A stretch of 50,175 nucleotides of DNA from JAIYDJ01 sp031400505 (GTDB taxonomy: Bacteria; Pseudomonadota; Alphaproteobacteria; Rhodobacterales; Rhodobacteraceae): NCBI GenBank assembly GCA_031400505.1, contig JANNPZ010000009.1:1-50175 (forward strand). The letters are read 5' to 3'. The notes beneath the pieces were generated by a model. That model did not search any database. It was given only the letters and a program-made list of their open reading frames with translations, and was not told where the DNA came from. The translations under genes and the position numbers were made by a program. Positions within the stretch are counted from its first letter, which is position 1; the number at the start of each line of letters is the position of its first letter. This document shows, one piece after another, positions 32,835-42,037 of this stretch.

Positions 32835-33886
32835 CCCCAAACCAGATGAAAGACAGGCACGATCCGCCATCCGGCCTTGTGCGATTGTTGATCGACACCG
32901 ACACGGCGAACGAGATCGACGACCAGTTTGCAATCGCCTGGGCTTTGATGCGGCCAGACCGTCTAAGGATCGAGGCGATCACGGCCGCTCCATATTCGTT
33001 TCGCCACCACATCCCGGAACTCAGGGCCGCAGAGGCTGCCATCCGCACCGGAACGGGCCACAACGACCACATGCTGGGCGGGTTTCAGGGTTGGATCCAT
33101 CGCCTGCACGCACAGGGGTCTTCGGTTGACGATCTGAACCTTTGCGACCCCGCCGAAGGGATGGAGCAAAGCCATGCCGAAATCCTGCGCGTCTGTGCGG
33201 CCTGCAACCTGACGCCCGCCGTTTACCGTGGCGCACCGCGCTATGCCATGCAGGATGGCGATATCGTCTGGACCGACGCGGCAGAGGCCATCATCGATTT
33301 GGCAAAGACCGGGGATGACCCCCTGTACATCGCAGCGATGGGGTGCGTCACCAACATCGCCTCTGCCTTGTGGCGCGCGCCCGAAATTGCGGCACGGATC
33401 GTGGTCATCTGGACCAGCAGCTATCCCAGCCACGCGCCCCATTCCGTGCGACCGTCGCTCAATCTGGTGCAGGACGTGCCCTCTGCGCGCGCGATGTTCG
33501 ATCTCTGCGTGCCGCTGATCTATCTACCGGGCTACCATGTCGGCGCACAACTGAAGATCAGCCTGCCCGAGATCGAGCGTTTTGTTGCCCCGCGCGGCCA
33601 GATCGGGGCGTTGCTGCACGATCTTTACGTCAACAATCCGTTGCACCGGATGTTTGCCCTGACGGATACCGGGCGGCGCAGTTGGGTGATCTGGGACATG
33701 ATCTGCATCGCATGGCTGCTTGATCCGGACTGGGTGCCGACGTTTCTGACCACCTCGCCCTTGCTGACCGACGATCTGCATTGGCAAAAGCGGGCGGACC
33801 GCCACCTGATCCGTGAAGCATACGACGTGCAGCGCGACGAGATTTTTCTGGATTTCTACGACAGCCTGCCATCGGTTCAGGCATAA
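32831..33886 (+). CDS. Nucleoside hydrolase (inosine/uridine-preferring family)
   Basis: A 351-residue nucleoside hydrolase that cleaves the N-glycosidic bond of (deoxy)ribonucleosides with water. The calcium-binding N-terminal motif is IDTDTANEIDDQFAIAWAL (D22, D24, D30, D31). YIAAMGCVTNIASAL and the later VIWDMICIAWLLDP carry the C-terminal Asp of the metal site. It starts by ATGA overlap with the GntR gene. No signal peptide, so cytoplasmic. Its last 10 bp overlap the convergent isomerase gene. Confidence 0.9.
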   Translation: MTPNQMKDRHDPPSGLVRLLIDTDTANEIDDQFAIAWALMRPDRLRIEAITAAPYSFRHHIPELRAAEAAIRTGTGHNDHMLGGFQGWIHRLHAQGSSVDDLNLCDPAEGMEQSHAEILRVCAACNLTPAVYRGAPRYAMQDGDIVWTDAAEAIIDLAKTGDDPLYIAAMGCVTNIASALWRAPEIAARIVVIWTSSYPSHAPHSVRPSLNLVQDVPSARAMFDLCVPLIYLPGYHVGAQLKISLPEIERFVAPRGQIGALLHDLYVNNPLHRMFALTDTGRRSWVIWDMICIAWLLDPDWVPTFLTTSPLLTDDLHWQKRADRHLIREAYDVQRDEIFLDFYDSLPSVQA

Positions 33887-35295
33887 TCGCCCGCGTCCAG
33901 ATGGTCGCGGTAGGGCCGGAGGCGCAGCACGGCCATCCCGCACCACGCAGCGCATTCCAGCGCAGCGGCCTGATGGGCGCCGGGGATCAGAATGAAGTGA
34001 TGCTCGATCCCGTGGCCCATGACGCTGGCCACGACATCGCGGCAATGAGCGGGTTCCTGGGCGACGCTCATCCCCGACACCCACCCGCGGCAACCGTCAA
34101 AGCCTGACGGGTCCTGTGCCACCACATCGCCCCCCATGGCAAACAGCGCGGCACCGTCCCGGCTGATGCGCAACAACGTCACCGGGCCTGGTGCAAAGAC
34201 AAAATCCGCAATTGCGCCGAACTGCGGCCCCGCCGGGTCCGCGCGTCCGATCATCGGGTGGTTGATCCAGGCAGCGCGCCCCGCCTCGGCCAGGTGCAGC
34301 GGACCCCCACCGCCATGCCAGACCAACAGACGGTCGGCGGTGAAATCAGGCTCTGTCATGTCAAGCAAGGCACCGGTCCGCCCCGACAGACGCTTGGCCA
34401 GAATTTGCGTGACCGCCCCCAGAACATCCCCTTCCGAGGCCACCGGCAGCCCGTCCACCGTCTCCAGCCAGGAAAACGCAGCACCGGGATGCATCCCGGG
34501 ATCGGTCTGCAAGGCGGGCCAGTCCGACACGGCCAGCGCATCGTACCCGTCACTCATATCGCGCAGTGCCAGCGCGCAGGCGGCCGTCAGCCGCATCTGC
34601 GCGTCCGTCACCCCGCGCACCGGGGCTGCAGCCGACATTGCCGCAACTTCGGCCAGAACACGCGCATCCTCTTGCGCCGCCATCCGTCCGGTCAGTTCGT
34701 GGATGTCGTGATGCGCAACCTCGACCCCCAGCCGCGCACGTAGCGCGCTGGTGGACACTTCCATGTTGTAAAAGGTCATCGCAAGCCCGCCGACCACACC
34801 GATCCGCGCGTGCTGAAGCGCCTTTGCCGCCGTCAAGGCGCGCAGCGTCTGGCCCAGTCGCCGCAGCAATTCCGCGTCATCGGGTGCCCCGTGATACCAT
34901 TGGACAGGCCGCGCCAAAAGGTCGCGTACGCCGCGTGCGATGGACAATGACATGTTCAGCGAAACAAAATTGTTCAACTGGACATCGCCAGTCCGGATCG
35001 GCTCTGGCACAGACCAGAACCCGGCTCGAAAAGGGCTGGCAGCAATGGTTCGCGCCACATCGCCCATGGTGAACCCGCCGTGCAGGCACAGGACGAAATC
35101 CGCACCCTCGGCCCCTGCCCGATCCAGCGCCGCCTGCGTGTCGCGCGCGGTTTGCGGGATGCCCGGCAAGATCACCAGCCGCACGCTGTGCAGGGCGCAA
35201 AGTTCGCCCAACATCTTTTCTGCGCGGTCCCAGACGCCATGACGGTCGGGAAAGTAGCTGGGCAAGGAAGCCCGCAAAAGTGCGACTACACACAT
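33877..35295 (-). CDS. L-fucose/L-arabinose isomerase-like protein
   Basis: A 472-residue protein of the fucose/arabinose isomerase fold. DFVLCLHGGFTMGDV, the AHHDIHELTGRM region, ALAVSDWPALQTD and the C-terminal GHGIEHHFILIPGAH (metal-ligand His region) support this. Members interconvert aldoses and ketoses with Mn2+. The ATG at 35295 follows the SDR stop by 4 bp. Last gene of the minus operon. The true sugar is unknown; divergent sequence argues against ordinary fucose use. Confidence 0.75.
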   Translation of the reverse strand: MCVVALLRASLPSYFPDRHGVWDRAEKMLGELCALHSVRLVILPGIPQTARDTQAALDRAGAEGADFVLCLHGGFTMGDVARTIAASPFRAGFWSVPEPIRTGDVQLNNFVSLNMSLSIARGVRDLLARPVQWYHGAPDDAELLRRLGQTLRALTAAKALQHARIGVVGGLAMTFYNMEVSTSALRARLGVEVAHHDIHELTGRMAAQEDARVLAEVAAMSAAAPVRGVTDAQMRLTAACALALRDMSDGYDALAVSDWPALQTDPGMHPGAAFSWLETVDGLPVASEGDVLGAVTQILAKRLSGRTGALLDMTEPDFTADRLLVWHGGGGPLHLAEAGRAAWINHPMIGRADPAGPQFGAIADFVFAPGPVTLLRISRDGAALFAMGGDVVAQDPSGFDGCRGWVSGMSVAQEPAHCRDVVASVMGHGIEHHFILIPGAHQAAALECAAWCGMAVLRLRPYRDHLDAGDYA

Positions 35296-35299
35296 GGGA

Positions 35300-36064
35300 T
35301 CATATCCTCAGATAACCGCCGTCCACGACATGCGTGGTCCCGGTGACATAGCTTGCCATGTCCGAGGCAAGGTAGACGCAGGCCTGCGCCACCTCGTCAG
35401 GCGTGCCCCAGCGACGTGCGGGAATCATCGGAAGGTAGCTTTCCCCCTGCGGCGTCCCGATCACGGGATCATCTTCGACATTCATCATCGTTGCCATGAT
35501 GCCGGGTGCCACGGCGTTCACCCTGATACCATGCGGCCCGAGTTCATCGGCCAAGGCATAGCTAAGCAGCCGCACCGCACCCTTGGTCAAGTTGTAATGC
35601 GCAAATCCACCTGTGCCGCGCATCCCTGCGATCGAGCACATGTTCAGGATCACACCCCGCCCACGCGGCACCATCGCCCGCGCCGCCGCCTGACATCCGA
35701 AGAAGACCGATTTCACATTCACATCGATCATGGTCTGAAACATCGCTTCGGTCGCGTCCAGGATCGGCTCTTTACGCAAGATGCCCGCGTTGTTGACCAT
35801 GATCGACAATCCGCCCCAGTCCTCGGCCAGGGCGACCGCAGCCTGCAAATCGGCCACCTGCGTCACGTCGCAGCGCAAAAACCGTGCGCGGCCGGGGTAG
35901 TCGGCTTCGATCACCTCAACCGTTGGCGCGCCTCCTTCGCGTGGTGTTGTTGCAAGGTCGGCTACAATCACCCTTGCCCCGTATTTGGCAAAGGCGCGGG
36001 CGATGGCGCGGCCGTTGCCGCTGGCGGCCCCGGTAACGATGGCAACTTGTCCGTCAAGCAGCAT
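35300..36064 (-). CDS. Short-chain dehydrogenase/reductase
   Basis: A 254-residue classical SDR. The cofactor motif is TGAASGNGRAIA, with NNAG, catalytic Ser in MCSIAGM and Y-x3-K in YNLTKGA. Asp after the second strand (IVADLAT) suggests NAD+ preference. GGAGG lies six nucleotides before ATG at 36064, which overlaps the aldolase gene by 11 bp. It probably oxidises a hydroxyl of the sugar or its fragments. Confidence 0.9.
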   Translation of the reverse strand: MLLDGQVAIVTGAASGNGRAIARAFAKYGARVIVADLATTPREGGAPTVEVIEADYPGRARFLRCDVTQVADLQAAVALAEDWGGLSIMVNNAGILRKEPILDATEAMFQTMIDVNVKSVFFGCQAAARAMVPRGRGVILNMCSIAGMRGTGGFAHYNLTKGAVRLLSYALADELGPHGIRVNAVAPGIMATMMNVEDDPVIGTPQGESYLPMIPARRWGTPDEVAQACVYLASDMASYVTGTTHVVDGGYLRI

Positions 36065-36968
36065 TGCGCCCCTCCACTGCCGCGACAAGACGCGCCAACC
36101 GCGCGCGACCCTCTGTCATCAGCCATTCGGTCATCGCCGCTTCGCCCTGCGCGCCGAAAATTGCCACTGCTTCGGACCACAGCGCGCGCCCGCACATGAA
36201 GCCATCAAACCTCGCGCCAGAGTCATGGGCAAGCAAGAGCGACGCCTCGAACTGTTCGAACGGTACCCCGGCCGAAAGAAAGACGATGCGCAAGCCACGT
36301 GCCGCCGAGGTCACCGCACGAAAGGCCGCCAGCGCCTCTTGCCGGCTGCGTTGGGGATGACCCCAGCCGGCGACATGCCCAAGATCAACCGGCACCTCGA
36401 TCTTGAGGATGGCAATCTGAAACCGCGGTTGCGAAAAGGTTTCAACGGCACGGCGCACCAGATCGGGCTTGATCGCGGCAAAGGCCGCTGTTCCTTGGGC
36501 GACGGTCGGGTGATAGACCAGCGGCTCCATCAGAAACGACACGCCCGCTGCGGCACATTGCGCCCCAAGCGATTGTACAAGCGCGCATTTGCGAGCGGTC
36601 AGTGCAGGATCGTCGTCGGGCGCAAACCAAAGAAAGAACTTGAGCAAGCGCACCCCCAGACCGGGATAATCCGCAACGGCCAGATCCTCGGGCAGCACAG
36701 TGATCCGGTCGGCGTTCGAGATACGATAGACGTCGGCCTCATAGGCCATCATCGGCGCACAGTCTTTGGGGAAGGACCCCAGCAGGCGCGGCCCGAGTGC
36801 GGCGTCCACAAGAACCGTTGTTGCATGGGGACCAAGCATCGTCAGCACGGCCCGTTTGAAGCGGAACAGGTCATCGTCCTTTGCGCGCTCGCCGCGTGCC
36901 GTCCTGATCGCCGACGCAAGACCAGACCCCGCATCGACCGCAACCCCGTGAATGGGTGCGCCCGTCAC
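36054..36968 (-). CDS. Class I aldolase, LacD-like
   Basis: A 304-residue Schiff-base aldolase related to tagatose-1,6-bisphosphate aldolase (LacD) and the sulfosugar aldolase YihT. The likely Schiff-base Lys lies in IAILKIEVPVDLGHVAG (K189), with FFLWFAPDD, FLMEPLVY and IVFLSAGVPFEQFE also matching. The GTG start overlaps the DhaK-like stop as GTGA; a TTG 14 codons up opens the frame. It should cleave a phosphorylated ketose made by the DhaKL-like kinase. Confidence 0.8.
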   Translation of the reverse strand: MTGAPIHGVAVDAGSGLASAIRTARGERAKDDDLFRFKRAVLTMLGPHATTVLVDAALGPRLLGSFPKDCAPMMAYEADVYRISNADRITVLPEDLAVADYPGLGVRLLKFFLWFAPDDDPALTARKCALVQSLGAQCAAAGVSFLMEPLVYHPTVAQGTAAFAAIKPDLVRRAVETFSQPRFQIAILKIEVPVDLGHVAGWGHPQRSRQEALAAFRAVTSAARGLRIVFLSAGVPFEQFEASLLLAHDSGARFDGFMCGRALWSEAVAIFGAQGEAAMTEWLMTEGRARLARLVAAVEGRNAA

Positions 36969-37966
36969 CGGATCACCGGGAAATGCGGCGTGTCCTGCGG
37001 GGCCCGCCAAAGGCGCAGCATCGCTGCGTCTGCAACCAACAGCGAAATCGAAAATCCCCCCATTTCCTGCGTCGTGGACAGCGACCCGATCGCGGGCGAC
37101 ACAGCGGCAATGCCCCGCGCCGAAAGCCAGGCCACCACCTCGCCATAGACGCTGAGCAGTTCCATCATCGACGTTCCACCGGCGCCGTTGACCAGCGCCA
37201 CCACCGGTGTGCCCGGGCCTATGGGCCGATCCTCCAGCAATGCCGCCAGCATGAAGCCGACGAGGTCGCGCAGCGGCTCCAGCGCGCGGCGTCCCACGCC
37301 CGGCTCTCCGTGGACACCCATGCCGATGTACACCTCGTCATCGGGCAGGCTGAACATCGCCCGGCCGGTCAGGGGCGAAATGCCCGGCGACAGCGCAACG
37401 CCCAGAGTGCGGGTGGCGTCGCGCACTGCCGCGCCCAAATCCGCCAGCGCGTCAAGGTCCATCCCCTGCTCTGCGGCGGCCCCTATGATCTTGTAGACAA
37501 AGAGCGTGCCGGCAGCACCGCGCCGATCCTCTTCCTGCCCCTTGGGTGCCGAAGAGATGTCGTCATACATCCACAATGGCCGGACGTTCAGACCTTCATC
37601 GGCGGCCAGCATCGCGGCCTCCATCCCGTTGATGACATCGCCCTCGTGACGCGAAATCAGAAGGATCGTCCCCGCAGGTCCGGTCAGTTCGCGCAACCCG
37701 GCAAGCACAAGGTCAGACGACGGCGCGGCAAAGACATCCCCCACCACATTTCCGTCAAGCATCCCTTCGCCCACATAACCCATAGCGATGGGTTCGTGCC
37801 CGCATCCATTGCCTATGAGCAACGTGACCTTGTCCGGCGTTTTTGGGATCGTGCGCCGCACCAAACGTGGATGCGCCCCGCGCAGAACCTGCCCCGGATA
37901 GGCCGCGACGAAACCCGCGATCATGTCTTCAACCATCGTCTCGCGACTGTTGAAAACTTTTTTCAT
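36965..37966 (-). CDS. DhaK-like kinase subunit (variant dihydroxyacetone kinase)
   Basis: A 333-residue protein of the DhaK family, whose members bind a ketose covalently through a His. That His is kept (GMGVHGEPGVGRR, H219). Two substrate-side motifs differ from ordinary DhaK: GNGCGHEP for GGGSGHEP, and SRHEGDVINGMEAA where DhaK has KNYTGDxxNF. The substrate is therefore probably not dihydroxyacetone but a related ketose such as erythrulose or apulose; this is inference. ATG at 37966, ATGA overlap with the DhaL-like gene. Confidence 0.85.
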   Translation of the reverse strand: MKKVFNSRETMVEDMIAGFVAAYPGQVLRGAHPRLVRRTIPKTPDKVTLLIGNGCGHEPIAMGYVGEGMLDGNVVGDVFAAPSSDLVLAGLRELTGPAGTILLISRHEGDVINGMEAAMLAADEGLNVRPLWMYDDISSAPKGQEEDRRGAAGTLFVYKIIGAAAEQGMDLDALADLGAAVRDATRTLGVALSPGISPLTGRAMFSLPDDEVYIGMGVHGEPGVGRRALEPLRDLVGFMLAALLEDRPIGPGTPVVALVNGAGGTSMMELLSVYGEVVAWLSARGIAAVSPAIGSLSTTQEMGGFSISLLVADAAMLRLWRAPQDTPHFPVIR

Positions 37967-38475
37967 GCGCGCCTCTCCGCCAGAATTGACAGTATTTCGG
38001 CCACCGACCGCGCACCGGCATCGACATGACCAAGCCCGGCACCTTCGACATGCCTGGCCCTTCCCCGCCTGGCGGGCATGGCGCGTGTGGCGTCGGCCCC
38101 GATCCATGCCGCCTGGGCTGCACCGGTCAGATCAGGCGCCAGAGATGCCGGGATCAAAGCGTCCAGCATCGTGCGGTCGCCCGGTTTCGCCTGCCCGACC
38201 GCCGCAATGCGGGCGGCGGCGCGTGCCAGCACCTGTGGCAACGGCTCTCCGCCTTCATGCGCGGCCAAAGCGGCCAGAACCTGTGCGAAAAGCGACCCCG
38301 ACGCGCCCCCTGCGGCCGTGCGGAAGGCAGTCACGGGGTCGTCAGACAGCGCAGCGGCGCGCAGCCCGCGCACCATGGTCGATCCATGGTCGCCATCACC
38401 GGCAACCGCGTCCAGCGCGTTCAACTCATCTTCCAGCGCGACAAATCGCGCAGCAAGTGTTCCAACCAGCGTCAT
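37963..38475 (-). CDS. DhaL-like ATP-binding kinase subunit
   Basis: A 170-residue DhaL protein, the ATP-binding half of a two-subunit dihydroxyacetone-type kinase. Conserved magnesium-ATP motifs are AVAGDGDHGSTMVRG (three Asp/His ligands), GGASGSLFAQVL and QAKPGDRTMLDAL, with HVDAGARSV at the end. Shorter than usual DhaL (about 210) because of a compact N-terminus. Overlaps both neighbours by ATGA. Confidence 0.87.
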   Translation of the reverse strand: MTLVGTLAARFVALEDELNALDAVAGDGDHGSTMVRGLRAAALSDDPVTAFRTAAGGASGSLFAQVLAALAAHEGGEPLPQVLARAAARIAAVGQAKPGDRTMLDALIPASLAPDLTGAAQAAWIGADATRAMPARRGRARHVEGAGLGHVDAGARSVAEILSILAERRA

Positions 38476-39308
38476 CCGAAATGCCTCCGCATGAAGGCGA
38501 ATGCCGCCGCGGCAGCGCCAGTCGCGTCAGGTTCGATGTCGCGCCAGATGTTCAGGTCCGCACCCGCCGGGGTTTGGGCCGCAACGAACATCTCGGCGAC
38601 GATCCACCCGTCATAGCCCACGGCGCGCAGTCCCTCGCGGACCGCGTCCCACGGCACATGGCCCGACCCAGGCACGCCCCGGTCATTTTCCGAGACGTGA
38701 AAATGAAACAACCGCGCGCCCGCACTGGCGATGCCGGCGATGATGTCCTTTTCCTCGATGTTCAGATGAAAACTGTCCAGAAGCACCCCGATCCGGTCCG
38801 AACCTGTCGCCTGTGCAAGTGTCACCGCCTCTTGGGCTGTGTTGACCAGATCGGTCTCGAACCGATTGATCGCCTCGATCCCCAACAGAACGCCATGATC
38901 TGCCAGATCACCGTCCACCTGCGCCAGCATCTCGGCCGACAACTGCCGGCGGCGGGCCTTGCGGCGCGGGTCAAACACGCCCCAAGGCGCATAGACGACA
39001 CCGGCCAGGCCCGCACCGCCCATTGCGGCGACTGTGCGGATCGCCCATCGCAGGTGGGCAAGGCCGGCGGCACGGATATCGGCATCCTCAGAGGTGATGT
39101 CAGCCGCGCGCGACAGGCCGTCTGAACAGGTGACTTGCAAGTTGTGGTCCCGGATCAACCCGGCCAGCGCGGTGGCTTTTTCGGCGGTCATGCCCAGCAG
39201 CGACACTTCGACCCCATCAAAGCCAAGATCGGCAACGGTGCGCAGGATCGGTGCGATATCATCCGTCCAGCGCGCCATCCAAAGACCCGCATGCACCCCA
39301 TATTTCAT
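38472..39308 (-). CDS. TIM-barrel sugar epimerase/isomerase (D-tagatose 3-epimerase family)
   Basis: A 278-residue AP-endonuclease-2-fold sugar isomerase. Metal-site residues are seen in LGIEAINRFETDLVN (Glu), LLDSFHLNIEE (Asp, His), the HVSENDRGVPGSGHV region, and IVAEMF (Glu), the arrangement of D-psicose/D-tagatose 3-epimerases. GGAGG lies seven nucleotides before ATG at 39308, which overlaps the ATPase stop. It links the transporter to the kinase part of the operon. Confidence 0.85.
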   Translation of the reverse strand: MKYGVHAGLWMARWTDDIAPILRTVADLGFDGVEVSLLGMTAEKATALAGLIRDHNLQVTCSDGLSRAADITSEDADIRAAGLAHLRWAIRTVAAMGGAGLAGVVYAPWGVFDPRRKARRRQLSAEMLAQVDGDLADHGVLLGIEAINRFETDLVNTAQEAVTLAQATGSDRIGVLLDSFHLNIEEKDIIAGIASAGARLFHFHVSENDRGVPGSGHVPWDAVREGLRAVGYDGWIVAEMFVAAQTPAGADLNIWRDIEPDATGAAAAAFAFMRRHFG

Positions 39309-40348
39309 GACATGCCCTCCATGACCCAAAGACTCGCGGGTGGCAGGTTGATGGCAATCGTGTCACCGACGCTGATGCCAAAGGCGAGGTCCGGCGACAG
39401 CACCGCCTCGATGGCCACGGTGCCGACAGTCAGGCGCAGGCGGGTCTGCGTGCCAAGGTAAAGCCGGTCGGCAACGCAGGCCGTCAGGCTGTTGTCGGGT
39501 GCCGCGCCGATGCGCACCGCCTCGGGTCGGAAGGTCAGCAAACCAGGGCCGGTCCGGGATCCGTCCGGCAGGGTCAGGCGGCCCAACGGGCCGTTGAATT
39601 GCCTGCCTTCCGACATCCCCGCCACCACGTTGCGCCCGCCAAAGAAGGCGGCAACCTCGGGGTCGGCGGGGCGGCGATAAAAGGCGTCGGGCACGTCGTA
39701 CTGGCGCAACCGGCCGTCAAGGATCAGGGCAACACGGTCGGCCAGCACCACTGCTTCTTCCTGGTCATGGGTGACAAAGATCGTCGTGATCCCCAGGTCC
39801 TTCTGAATTGCGCGGATAAGATCGCGCATCTCGATCCGAAGATGCGCGTCGAGGTTCGACAGCGGCTCGTCCAGCAACAGCACTTTTGGCTGCACGATCA
39901 GCGCCCGGGCAAGCGCCACGCGTTGCTGCTGGCCGCCGGACAGTTCGGACGGGCGGCGCGCACCAAGATCCGGCAATCTGACCAGTGCAAGCATCTCTGC
40001 CACACGCGCGGCGATCTGGCCTTTCGGCACTTTGCGCATCCGCAGGCCAAATCCCACGTTGTCGGCGACCGACATATAGGGAAACAGCAGATGGTTCTGA
40101 AACACCATCACCACGCCACGAGCCTCTGGTTTGTCGCGCAGAACCGAACGTCCGTCAAAGGTGATGTCGCCAGATGTCGGCGTCAGAAGCCCCGCGATCA
40201 TCTTCATCGTCGTGGTCTTGCCGCACCCCGAAGGGCCAAGCAGCGCTGTCAACTCTCCACTCGGCACATCAAGCGTCAGCCGATCCAGCGACGGGGTGGC
40301 GGCGCCGGAATATGTTTTGGTCAGTTCGCGCAACAAAACCCGCGTCAT
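39305..40348 (-). CDS. ABC transporter ATP-binding protein (with TOBE domain)
   Basis: A 347-residue ATPase. Walker A GPSGCGKTTT, Q-loop FQNHLLFPYMSV, signature LSGGQQQRVALARAL, Walker B VLLLDEPLSNLDAH and switch VTHDQEEA are intact, with a C-terminal TOBE-like domain. The frame runs 69 codons further upstream; ATG at 40348 overlaps the permease stop by ATGA. Powers the importer encoded just upstream. Confidence 0.93.
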   Translation of the reverse strand: MTRVLLRELTKTYSGAATPSLDRLTLDVPSGELTALLGPSGCGKTTTMKMIAGLLTPTSGDITFDGRSVLRDKPEARGVVMVFQNHLLFPYMSVADNVGFGLRMRKVPKGQIAARVAEMLALVRLPDLGARRPSELSGGQQQRVALARALIVQPKVLLLDEPLSNLDAHLRIEMRDLIRAIQKDLGITTIFVTHDQEEAVVLADRVALILDGRLRQYDVPDAFYRRPADPEVAAFFGGRNVVAGMSEGRQFNGPLGRLTLPDGSRTGPGLLTFRPEAVRIGAAPDNSLTACVADRLYLGTQTRLRLTVGTVAIEAVLSPDLAFGISVGDTIAINLPPASLWVMEGMS

Positions 40349-41157
40349 ACCCTGCCAAAGCCCCCGACGGCACCGTTTGACCCCGACAGGTGCCGGGCGG
40401 TGAACAGCAAGATCAAAACGCCGGGCAGGATGTAGATGATCCCGATCGCCCCGGTGATGTCGTTGCGCCCCGCGCTGGCGTAGTTGAACAGCAGAAGCGG
40501 CAATGTGATGACGCGCCCGCCCCCGATCAACAAGGTCAGAACGTACTGGCTCCACGACACCAGAAAGGCAAAGAGCCCGCCCACGATGATGCCCGGCATG
40601 ATCGCGGGCAAGGTGACGTAACGGAATGTCTGCATGGCGCTTGCGCCAAGGCTGCGCGATTGTTGTTCAAAGGCCACGTCATAGTTTGCAAAAATACCCG
40701 CCATGATCAGCGTCATATAGGGCAGCGTCGGCACAAGGTGCACCAGGACAACACCCGAAAGCGTGTTCGTCAGACCCAGTTGGATAAAGACGGAATGCAA
40801 GCCCAAGGCCGCCGCGATGCCGGGCACGATGACCGGGGCAAGGATCATGAGTTCGATCAGCGCCTTTCCCCGAAACTTGTACAAACCCAGTGCCCGGCCC
40901 GCCGGCAAGCCCACCAGGATCGAAAGCAGGGTGGCAAGTGCCGCGACCCAAACCGTCGTACCAAGGCTTTCAAGGACACCTGACCGGGTGGACAGGGCGA
41001 ATTCCCATGCCTGAAGCGACCATTGCCGTGGCAGAACATCGGGAAACCGCCAGCCCCGCGCAAACGACCAGATTGCCAGCGGGACCAATGGCAGGATCAA
41101 CCAGACGATCAGGAACGCACCGGACAGCATGCGCAACGGATGGGACAGGCGGCTCAT
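40345..41157 (-). CDS. ABC transporter permease (second)
   Basis: A 270-residue inner-membrane permease with six hydrophobic segments and the EAA loop seen as EQQSRSLGASAMQTFRYVTLP. Related to PotC/ThiP-type permeases. ATGA overlap with both partner genes. Confidence 0.9.
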   Translation of the reverse strand: MSRLSHPLRMLSGAFLIVWLILPLVPLAIWSFARGWRFPDVLPRQWSLQAWEFALSTRSGVLESLGTTVWVAALATLLSILVGLPAGRALGLYKFRGKALIELMILAPVIVPGIAAALGLHSVFIQLGLTNTLSGVVLVHLVPTLPYMTLIMAGIFANYDVAFEQQSRSLGASAMQTFRYVTLPAIMPGIIVGGLFAFLVSWSQYVLTLLIGGGRVITLPLLLFNYASAGRNDITGAIGIIYILPGVLILLFTARHLSGSNGAVGGFGRV

Positions 41158-42011
41158 TTTCGCACTCCGGCGCGGGTTGCACGCAGATAGACCCAGATCA
41201 TCAGTCCTGACAGAACCGATATGACCACAGCCATCGCCATTGCCTGCGGACGGGCGGCAAGATCCACGTCGGTATAGGTCCGATAGGCCAGCACCGGCAG
41301 CGCCTGCGGGTGGCTCGCGCCCAAAAGCAACGGCACCTCATAGGCGCCAAAGGTGAAGGCAAAGACGATCACGCTGGCCGACAGCACGCCGGGCAGGATC
41401 AGCGGCAACAGGACATGCCGGAAAGACTGCCAGCGATTGGCACCCAGCGACCGCGCAACCGCCTCGTAATCCGTCCCCAGCGCCTGCATCTGCGCAAGGA
41501 CGATGACGCCGATAAACGGCACTTCCTTCCAGACATATTGCAGGATGATCCCTATGGCATAGGGATCAAAAACCAATTCTGGAAACTCGCCCGGTTTGGC
41601 GATCAGACCGATCTGGAAAGCCATGCGCGCAAAAAACCCCGACTGGCTGAACAGATAAAGAATGCCGACCGCGCCAACGATATGCGGAACAGTCAGGTTC
41701 AACTGGAACAGAAAGTTGATCGTCGCACGACCGGCAAAGCTGCGCCGCAGCATCAGTGCCGCCAGGATTGCGATAACAGCCGAGATCGCCGTCGCCGTGA
41801 AGGCGATATGGAAGGTCAGCAGGAACGAACGCAGGAAGTCGGGGCTGGTCAGGACGGCAAAGTAGGCGTCCAGGTTCGGAGTTGTCAGACCGATCACCGG
41901 CATCCAGTTGAACGACCGCATGACTCCCACCAACAGCCCGCCAAAGAACAGCACGCCGATCAGGATCATTGCCGGGGCAAGCAACAGGGCTATGCGCAGG
42001 CGGTCAGACAA
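41154..42011 (-). CDS. ABC transporter permease (first)
   Basis: A 285-residue permease with about six membrane segments and the EAA-loop region EAVARSLGANRWQSFRHVLLP. The N-terminus SDRLRIALLLAPAMILIGVL follows a TTG codon with GGAGG seven nucleotides before it, chosen over the far upstream frame start at 42101, which lies in the binding-protein gene. Pairs with the second permease. Confidence 0.88.
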   Translation of the reverse strand: MSDRLRIALLLAPAMILIGVLFFGGLLVGVMRSFNWMPVIGLTTPNLDAYFAVLTSPDFLRSFLLTFHIAFTATAISAVIAILAALMLRRSFAGRATINFLFQLNLTVPHIVGAVGILYLFSQSGFFARMAFQIGLIAKPGEFPELVFDPYAIGIILQYVWKEVPFIGVIVLAQMQALGTDYEAVARSLGANRWQSFRHVLLPLILPGVLSASVIVFAFTFGAYEVPLLLGASHPQALPVLAYRTYTDVDLAARPQAMAMAVVISVLSGLMIWVYLRATRAGVRK

Positions 42012-42037
42012 AAGCAACCCTCCGATTTGCAGAAGGT

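Noticed and set aside
36054..37966. Sulfosugar breakdown (YihT-like aldolase)
   Set aside because: The aldolase is as close to LacD by motif, and no sulfosugar glycosidase or sulfolactaldehyde-specific gene is present; nucleoside genes fit better.
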